Origin: Ruminococcus flavefaciens | Lineage (GTDB): Bacteria; Bacillota; Clostridia; Oscillospirales; Ruminococcaceae | Length of the DNA: 37,248 nt | NCBI GenBank assembly: GCA_902762855.1 | Contig: CACWPR010000015.1 | Span: 1 to 37,248 of the forward strand | Reading direction: 5' to 3' | Part shown: positions 32,824 through 37,248 of the stretch, in pieces | Numbering within the stretch: position 1 is the first letter of the stretch | Layout: the number at the start of each line of letters is the position of its first letter | Notes under the pieces: generated by a model | Told to the model about the DNA's origin: nothing | Database searches by the model: none | Seen by the model: the letters and a program-made list of their open reading frames with translations, nothing else | Made by a program: the position numbers and the translations under genes

Positions 32824-32835
32824 GGACAAGTGTCA
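32824..32835. promoter_or_regulatory. TetR-type operator 2
   Basis: GGACA-AG-TGTCA, set within the larger inverted repeat ACTTG...CAAGT (32820-32838), just downstream of the predicted start of transcription. Its centre is 42 bp from that of operator 1, exactly four helical turns. Confidence 0.6.
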
Positions 32836-32888
32836 AGTCTCATATTTATTATTTCGGCTCCGAAAGGACCGTACAGGAGGTATTTTTT

Positions 32889-33089
32889 ATGGCACAGGTA
32901 ACAAAGGATACAAGGATCGGAGAGCTCCTTGAAATAGACGCAGACGTTGCTCCTATCCTTCTCAGCATAGGTATGCACTGCCTCGGCTGCCCCGCATCTC
33001 AGATGGAGACTATCGAAGAGGCTGCTGCTGTTCACGGTGTTGACGCTGATGAGCTCGTAAAGGCTCTCAATGAAAAGATCTCAGGCTGA
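32889..33089 (+). CDS. DUF1858 redox-disulfide domain protein
   Basis: A 66-residue stand-alone DUF1858 domain (PF08984; the hybrid-cluster-protein-associated disulfide domain). The conserved GMHCLGCPAS carries the CxxC pair (Cys 31 and 34) after the helical segment DTRIGELLEIDADVAPIL. Such domains also occur at the N-terminus of iron-sulfur repair proteins (ScdA/RIC), and free forms often accompany hybrid cluster proteins in anaerobes. A role in redox or nitrosative-stress handling is therefore plausible. GGAGG lies 8 bases before the ATG. The leader has a TTTCGG/CCGAAA palindrome (32853-32866). It appears to be under TetR control. Confidence 0.9.
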   Translation: MAQVTKDTRIGELLEIDADVAPILLSIGMHCLGCPASQMETIEEAAAVHGVDADELVKALNEKISG

Positions 33090-33111
33090 ACTCAACAGTA
33101 ACTGAACATTT

Positions 33112-33165
33112 TTAAGGCAATACCGTACAAAGACGTCAGGCGGTCTTTGTGCGGTGTTGCCTTAA
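33112..33165. repeat. 54-bp palindromic interspersed repeat, copy 1
   Basis: A 23-bp stem (33112-33134 with 33143-33165; 21 Watson-Crick and two G-U pairs) and an 8-base loop GTCAGGCG. The ends read TTAAGGCAA...TTGCCTTAA. The core 33125-33162 recurs exactly, inverted, at 37187-37224. There is no U-run, so it is not a standard terminator, though it could stabilise the DUF1858 mRNA 3' end. Confidence 0.8.
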
Positions 33166-33173
33166 TTTAAAAT

Positions 33174-33205
33174 GAAAAAATAACCCCGGAGAGTCTCTCC
33201 GGGGT
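33174..33205 (-). terminator. terminator of the GT2-NAGPA-membrane protein operon
   Basis: The stem ACCCCGGAG/CTCCGGGGT is followed on the minus strand by TATTTTTTC. It lies 12 bases after the membrane protein stop. Confidence 0.85.
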
Positions 33206-33217
33206 ATTTTCATTTAC

Positions 33218-33634
33218 TCATTTTTCCTGCTGCATCTTGGATGTATCAGCAATCTTTTTTCCGGCAAAATATGCTGCTATTGCTGCTAAGAGCAGCACTC
33301 CGCCTGCTATGGGATATACTTTCAGCAAGCGATTTTCGGTGCCGTATATCGCAACTACGCCTGCCGCAGCCGAACCGACTCCGAAAGTGACAGCAGCAGA
33401 GTGAAGCATAGCCAGGAACATCCCTCCCGGACGTTTGCCATTCATACTCATGAAAAGCAGGAACAGGCCGGCTGCAAATGGATATGCGAATGCGTAGACC
33501 ATGTACCCAGACCATACACCAAAGCTGTAGTGTTCATAGACAGCTCCGAAAAATGCCAGGAATCCGGCAAAACACAGCTCAAAGGCACTGTGCCTGAGCA
33601 AAGTTTTTCTCTCATCAGTAGCCAATGTACACAA
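33218..33634 (-). CDS. small four-helix membrane protein of unknown function
   Basis: A 138-residue protein with four hydrophobic segments: about 18-35 (FELCFAGFLAFFGAVY), 42-62, 73-95 and 105-125. The tail is short and basic. I do not recognise the family. The only start with a ribosome binding site is TTG at 33634, 11 bases after AAGGAGAGGAG, and this overlaps the end of the NAGPA-like gene by 20 bases. The overlap and shared terminator make it the last cistron of the GT2-GtrA operon, so an envelope-glycan function is likely by context only. Confidence 0.7.
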   Translation of the reverse strand: MCTLATDERKTLLRHSAFELCFAGFLAFFGAVYEHYSFGVWSGYMVYAFAYPFAAGLFLLFMSMNGKRPGGMFLAMLHSAAVTFGVGSAAAGVVAIYGTENRLLKVYPIAGGVLLLAAIAAYFAGKKIADTSKMQQEK

Positions 33635-34652
33635 TGTCGCTCACGCTCCTCTCCTTGATGCTGTTTCCGCTGGTAGTAGGGTTGTTGACTACCTGACCGT
33701 CGTAATACATAGTGGATGAACCGCCGCCGTCAAGGTTATAGGCAGTCTCAACTCCCAGTTTCTCCATGAACTCCGCAAGCTCGTAAAGGGACAGTCCCTC
33801 GCTCTCGGATGTCCTTCCGTCAGATACTACGAAAACATAGTGAAGCTGGTCGATTATGCCCACAGCCGTCCTTGGATTGCTGGCCATTGCCTTGCCTACC
33901 TCATCGTTCTCAGATACTGATATACTTCCATTTTCTATCAGCGCCGGGCCGAAGGAGAATGCCTGCCATACTCCCTCTTCCACCAGCTCATCTGCGGACT
34001 TCTCGCCGCTGTTCGTAATTCCAAAGCTGCCGTCAGCATATATGCACAGAACATCAGTATCCGCTGAACCGTAGTCCCTGTATACCACACCGTTCCTTAT
34101 TACATAGCCGCTCTCCTTAGCTCCGTAGTAGTCGCCGTTTATTGCAAGGATGGCGTCCTTTGCCGCTGCGGTCTCCGAGGTCTTTGCAGTGACGTTCTTG
34201 CCGTATGCGTCCTTTGCAAAGGCGGTTTTAAGATACTGCGCGGAGCTGAGCTGTATGTCAGCCACATATATTTTTGTATCATTCTCGTAGTACTCACTCA
34301 GAGAAATACTTATATTTTCATCATTATATTCAGTATACTCCCCTGACTTTTCAGATGAAACGACAGCGGATGTGGATGCCTCCTCAGCCGGAGCTGTACT
34401 CTCATCACTGCCATGACGGCGCTTGCCGCGTTTTTCTGTACTGCTCTCAGTTGCCGGCTCCGTGACTTCCTCAGTTTCCGTCTGCGGAGCTAAAGTCACA
34501 GGCTCTATATCCTCAAACATGGACATATTCATCTCAGTAGCGTCACTCTGCAGGACCTTCGGCAGAAGAAATGTGTCCAGCATGACGTACGCTGTAAAGC
34601 CTGTCAGCAGACTTCCATATACTGCCGCCCAGATAATGCCCTTCTTACTCAT
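33615..34652 (-). CDS. phosphodiester glycosidase (NAGPA) domain protein, membrane-anchored
   Basis: A 345-residue protein. One N-terminal membrane segment (about 7-29) is followed by a Glu/Thr/Ser-rich linker to about 105. The rest is a NAGPA domain (PF09992, about 150-343) with AILAINGDYYG, SFGPALIENG, NPRTAVGIID, and the conserved C-terminal YNLDGGGSSTMYYDG. The family includes the enzyme that removes GlcNAc from GlcNAc-1-phosphodiesters; bacterial members act outside the membrane on glycan phosphodiesters. It overlaps the GT2-GtrA stop by 8 bases. Substrate here is inferred to be a wall or teichoic-type glycan. Confidence 0.88.
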   Translation of the reverse strand: MSKKGIIWAAVYGSLLTGFTAYVMLDTFLLPKVLQSDATEMNMSMFEDIEPVTLAPQTETEEVTEPATESSTEKRGKRRHGSDESTAPAEEASTSAVVSSEKSGEYTEYNDENISISLSEYYENDTKIYVADIQLSSAQYLKTAFAKDAYGKNVTAKTSETAAAKDAILAINGDYYGAKESGYVIRNGVVYRDYGSADTDVLCIYADGSFGITNSGEKSADELVEEGVWQAFSFGPALIENGSISVSENDEVGKAMASNPRTAVGIIDQLHYVFVVSDGRTSESEGLSLYELAEFMEKLGVETAYNLDGGGSSTMYYDGQVVNNPTTSGNSIKERSVSDIVYIGY

Positions 34653-35682
34653 GTGCCTTCTCTCCTTTTATCCTGAATATCACAGTTTTCTGAACTGTCC
34701 AGCTAACTATGAACATTATCATCTCTGTCATTATCTTTGCCGCATAGCGGTTTATAGGAGTGTGCTCCGTTATGAGCTGGAGCAGCATCGTATTGCACAT
34801 TAGTATGAACAAAGCAAGCGAGAAGTACTGAAAAGCGGAGCGCTTCACTGATGCCTTGCTTTTGAACACCATCTTCCGGTTAAGGTCATAATTGACTCCG
34901 GAGCTCACTATCCTTGCAAGGACATTCGAGGATGCTATCGGCAGGGAAAGTCCGGACAGGATGCAGAAAAGCACATAGTCTATTCCGAAACAGGCAAGTG
35001 ATGATGCAGAAAACTTCAATATCTCCCGATATATTCGGCAGGAGTCCTGGATAGGATCAAAGTGCGATGAAGAATTATCGTCTATGTATATGGTCTCGAT
35101 AGGTACCTCTGTTATTGTCAGACCTGCCTTTGCGTACTCCATAAGCACATTCATCTCGTACTCGTAGCGGTCGCCGCTTATATCCAGCATCCGCTTTATA
35201 TGACTGTCAGAAAATGCCCTGAGACCTGTCTGGGTATCACGTACCTTAACACCTGATGAAAGCCTGAATACAGCTCTTGTGATAGTATTTCCGATAAGGC
35301 TCTTTGCAGGGACTTTGCCCTTGAAGTCCCGGCTTCCGAGTATAAGACGCTCCGGGAACTTCTCTGCTGCACTTACTACCTTTTCTGTATCTGCCACGCT
35401 GTGCTGGCCGTCTGCATCAAGAGTCACTACAGTATACGGAGGCACGAAGCCTGAGAGGATGTACTCCAGTCCAGTCCTGAGAGCTGCGCCCTTTCCACGG
35501 TTCTTTCCGTGTTCAACTATCTGTGCAAATTCTCCTGCACGGCTGAATATCTGGTCATACTCACTTCCGCTGCCATCGTTTATTATAATCACTGAATAGT
35601 CTTTCCTGCTTAGGTCACGAGCTATATCCGCAAGGCACTCACAGGGACAGTATGCAGGTATGAGAGCTATTTTATTATTCAT
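34645..35682 (-). CDS. glycosyltransferase family 2 fused to a GtrA-like membrane domain
   Basis: A 345-residue two-domain protein. Residues about 1-215 are a DPM-like GT2 domain: IPAYCPCECL, IIINDGSGSEYDQIF, NRGKGAALRTGL, the metal-binding TLDADGQH (about 90), and RDTQTGLRAFS. It would make a polyprenyl-phosphate sugar. Residues about 225-340 are a GtrA-like domain (PF04138) with four membrane helices, thought to flip the lipid-linked sugar. The fused form is common in Clostridia. It heads the three-gene operon, with NAGPA-like and membrane-protein genes overlapping downstream. A weak -35 preceded by four direct repeats suggests activator control. Confidence 0.92.
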   Translation of the reverse strand: MNNKIALIPAYCPCECLADIARDLSRKDYSVIIINDGSGSEYDQIFSRAGEFAQIVEHGKNRGKGAALRTGLEYILSGFVPPYTVVTLDADGQHSVADTEKVVSAAEKFPERLILGSRDFKGKVPAKSLIGNTITRAVFRLSSGVKVRDTQTGLRAFSDSHIKRMLDISGDRYEYEMNVLMEYAKAGLTITEVPIETIYIDDNSSSHFDPIQDSCRIYREILKFSASSLACFGIDYVLFCILSGLSLPIASSNVLARIVSSGVNYDLNRKMVFKSKASVKRSAFQYFSLALFILMCNTMLLQLITEHTPINRYAAKIMTEMIMFIVSWTVQKTVIFRIKGEKAHE

Positions 35683-35707
35683 AAGACCGCCGCCTTTCCA
35701 CAGCTTT

Positions 35708-35762
35708 ATTTTAAGAAAATGATAGCTTAGAAAACTTAAAATAGTCTTAGAATAAACTTAAA
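35708..35762 (-). promoter_or_regulatory. activator-type promoter region with four CTTA(A/G)A direct repeats
   Basis: The plus strand shows CTTAGA at 35726, CTTAAA at 35735, CTTAGA at 35746 and CTTAAA at 35757, spaced 9, 11 and 11 bases. On the minus strand they read T(C/T)TAAG and lie at and upstream of a poor -35. A candidate -10, TAAAAT, is at 35708-35713. Direct hexamers at about one helical turn are typical of OmpR/PhoB-class response regulators. Confidence 0.5.
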
Positions 35763-35797
35763 TCACATAACTTTCACAGTATTTTCAACTGCTGCAC

Positions 35798-36964
35798 TTA
35801 TTTGCCCGAAATATGTTCAGCGACCTCTTTTATTACTGCCTTGTCGCTTTCATTTATTATAGTACATCCCACTCTGTCATAGAAGTCACCGTCTACAGTC
35901 CACAATACCGGCACAAAACCGTGGTCGGCGGCCATGTTCAGAATAGTGCTGAGGCACTCGGAGCTGTCAGCGACTTCTGCATTTGCCGCAAACCTCTCAT
36001 CGGGATATACTGCCGTACACTCACCTACAAATACCGGCACTCCCTTGTCTGCAAAGGCCGTGTCAAGCAGAGCACACTGGCCCTCACTGTACTTTTTCCA
36101 CTGACTTCCTCCTACTTTATCGGTCCAGAACATCGCATTGTCAATGTAGTGTACCGATACCATGAGCCTGTCCTCGGCAGAGTCATCCGGGAGCTTGTAG
36201 CTCTCCGCTGTAGTCTTGTCGATATTAGTCCAATAGCCTGAGGCGATCAGCATTCGCTCACTGTTGTTTCCCCCTGTTGCTCTTACTGCATCAACAAAGT
36301 GCTGATTCATGTCGTTAACATAGCTGTAGGCCTCTTCTTCGGACATCTCCGTACCTTCCATAGGAGTACCAAGTGCCTCGTTGAAGCCTTCAAATATCAG
36401 ATAGTCGGACCTGTCACGGAAATTTTCAGCTATCTGTTCCCAGAGCACATCCACAGCGCTGAGGACCTCTGCCTTTTCCTTGTGCTTAATGAGAAATTCA
36501 TCATAGTGGTGGATGTTCACTACCACATAAAATCCTTCATCAAGAGCAGTGTCCACCACCTCAGTCACTCTTGCAATGTAGTCACTGTTTATAGTATATG
36601 TCCCGTCATCGGTCATCATGTTTCCCCAGTACACCGGCACTCTCAATGTGCTGAATCCTGCGTCCTTCATGCCCTTTATGCAGTCTGAGGTAGTCTCGTG
36701 AGCTCCCCAGCACTTCTCAAAGTCCACAGGCGAATCCCCTACCTTTGCGGCACCGGAGGTCTTATTTTTCTCGTCTGCCCAATAAGCCTCAAAGGTATTG
36801 CCAAGATTAATGCCTACTCCCATTTCCTTTGCATATGCCATAGAGGACATCTCTGACCTCATATCACCTCCGGACTTTACATCCTTATCACTTTTCTTCT
36901 TTGAACAGCCGGGCAGGGTCAGAAGTATCACCGCTGCCGCTGTAAAAGACAGTATTCTCGCCAT
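35798..36964 (-). CDS. GH5 family endoglucanase-type lipoprotein
   Basis: A 388-residue surface lipoprotein with lipobox TLPGC (Cys 20) and a Lys/Ser/Asp tether. The remainder is a GH5 (cellulase A, PF00150) TIM barrel. Landmarks are MGVGINLGNTFEA (about 48-60), FSTLRVPVYWGN (Arg about 108), VVVNIHHYDE (about 147-156), the acid/base Glu in FEGFNEAL (about 196), HYIDNAMFW (about 272-280) and the nucleophile Glu in VFVGECTAV (about 315). Both catalytic glutamates are present. NEA replaces the usual NEP after the acid/base. It has no dockerin or binding module, so it is anchored to the cell rather than to a scaffold. AAGGGAG lies 9 bases before the ATG. Likely substrates are beta-glucans or xyloglucan. 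Confidence 0.92.
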   Translation of the reverse strand: MARILSFTAAAVILLTLPGCSKKKSDKDVKSGGDMRSEMSSMAYAKEMGVGINLGNTFEAYWADEKNKTSGAAKVGDSPVDFEKCWGAHETTSDCIKGMKDAGFSTLRVPVYWGNMMTDDGTYTINSDYIARVTEVVDTALDEGFYVVVNIHHYDEFLIKHKEKAEVLSAVDVLWEQIAENFRDRSDYLIFEGFNEALGTPMEGTEMSEEEAYSYVNDMNQHFVDAVRATGGNNSERMLIASGYWTNIDKTTAESYKLPDDSAEDRLMVSVHYIDNAMFWTDKVGGSQWKKYSEGQCALLDTAFADKGVPVFVGECTAVYPDERFAANAEVADSSECLSTILNMAADHGFVPVLWTVDGDFYDRVGCTIINESDKAVIKEVAEHISGK

Positions 36965-37015
36965 AATTCAAACTCCCTTCATAATACCGGCTGAGGGACC
37001 GGATCTTCAAGAACA

Positions 37016-37044
37016 ATTATAGCATATCAGATAACTAAAAGCAA
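37016..37044 (-). promoter_or_regulatory. sigma-A promoter of the GH5 gene
   Basis: On the minus strand TTGCTT (37039-37044), 17 bases, TATAAT (37016-37021). The start is near 37009. A CCGG/CCGG palindrome lies in the leader. The stretch 37045-37186 beyond holds no gene that I can support. Confidence 0.8.
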
Positions 37045-37186
37045 CAGTTAGACGGCTGAATATTCTGACATTTTTATTCTGATAGCATATCCTGAACAGC
37101 ATTTTTCCGCCATCTTCAAGTTGCAGAGTTTTCATGCAGCACTGAAAGTATGCCCTTGACACGGAACGTGTATGATGATATACTAT

Positions 37187-37224
37187 AGGCAACACCGCAC
37201 AAAGACCGCCTGACGTCTTTGTAC
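37187..37224. repeat. 38-bp partial copy of the palindromic repeat, copy 2
   Basis: Identical, in inverted orientation, to 33125-33162: one complete arm, the loop, and the first ten bases of the other arm. After 37224 the second arm diverges, so this copy cannot fold the full stem. Confidence 0.8.
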
Positions 37225-37248
37225 TGAATCTGCTTGGATATTTTCCGT

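Noticed and set aside
33112..33165. Palindrome as the intrinsic terminator of the DUF1858 gene
   Set aside because: It has no U-run after the stem, and its recurrence elsewhere fits an interspersed repeat better. Partial termination remains possible.
37007..37195. Minus-strand ORF of 62 codons upstream of the GH5 gene
   Set aside because: It overlaps the GH5 promoter and the truncated repeat, has no ribosome binding site and no recognisable family.

Overview
The window looks like chromosomal DNA of a fibre-degrading gut or rumen Firmicute, most likely Ruminococcus (Oscillospiraceae) or a close relative. The clues are a type I dockerin, a cell-surface GH5 glucanase, a GH105 pectin-oligosaccharide operon, acetate kinase, Gram-positive families (DUF1846, ThrE, TmcAL/YlbM) and very regular sigma-A promoters with 17-bp spacers. 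No phage, plasmid, IS or CRISPR machinery and no tRNA or rRNA gene is visible. The species assignment is inference.

Layout. 1-1.2 kb: a secreted metalloprotease-like lipoprotein. 1.5-4.0 kb (minus): a fused TIM-barrel isomerase/acyl-CoA synthetase. 4.1-6.0 kb (minus): PHP phosphoesterase, YdcF-like protein and a small unknown gene under one promoter. 6.1-12.0 kb (minus): a compact run of seven genes in which four (tmcAL, mnmA, a TrmN6-like gene, rsmI) modify tRNA or rRNA. Two others are a C39-like lipoprotein and a HAD phosphatase. 12.3-14.9 kb (plus): ackA and a ThrE-type exporter. 15.0-19.9 kb: uvrB-uvrA behind a possible LexA box. 20.1-21.8 kb: a LacI regulator overlapping a DUF5662 gene. 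21.8-23.3 kb (minus): DUF1846. 23.4-27.6 kb (minus): binding protein, two permeases and GH105, with no ATPase. 27.8-29.9 kb (plus): an M23 peptidase carrying a dockerin, then a radical SAM protein. 30.1-31.7 kb (minus): a flotillin. 32.0-32.15 kb (plus): a probable free-standing small RNA. 32.2-33.1 kb: divergent TetR and DUF1858 genes with two matched operators. 33.2-35.7 kb (minus): GT2-GtrA, NAGPA-like and membrane-protein genes. 35.8-37.0 kb (minus): GH5 lipoprotein.

The most unusual items are: the orphan promoter-hairpin-terminator unit at about 32.03-32.15 kb; the twin operators 42 bp apart between TetR and DUF1858; a 54-bp palindromic repeat whose 38-bp core recurs in inverted orientation at the window end; four direct heptamers before the GT2-GtrA operon; and the isomerase/ANL fusion. 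Start sites were moved from the longest possible ORF wherever a ribosome binding site or family N-terminus supported an internal start.
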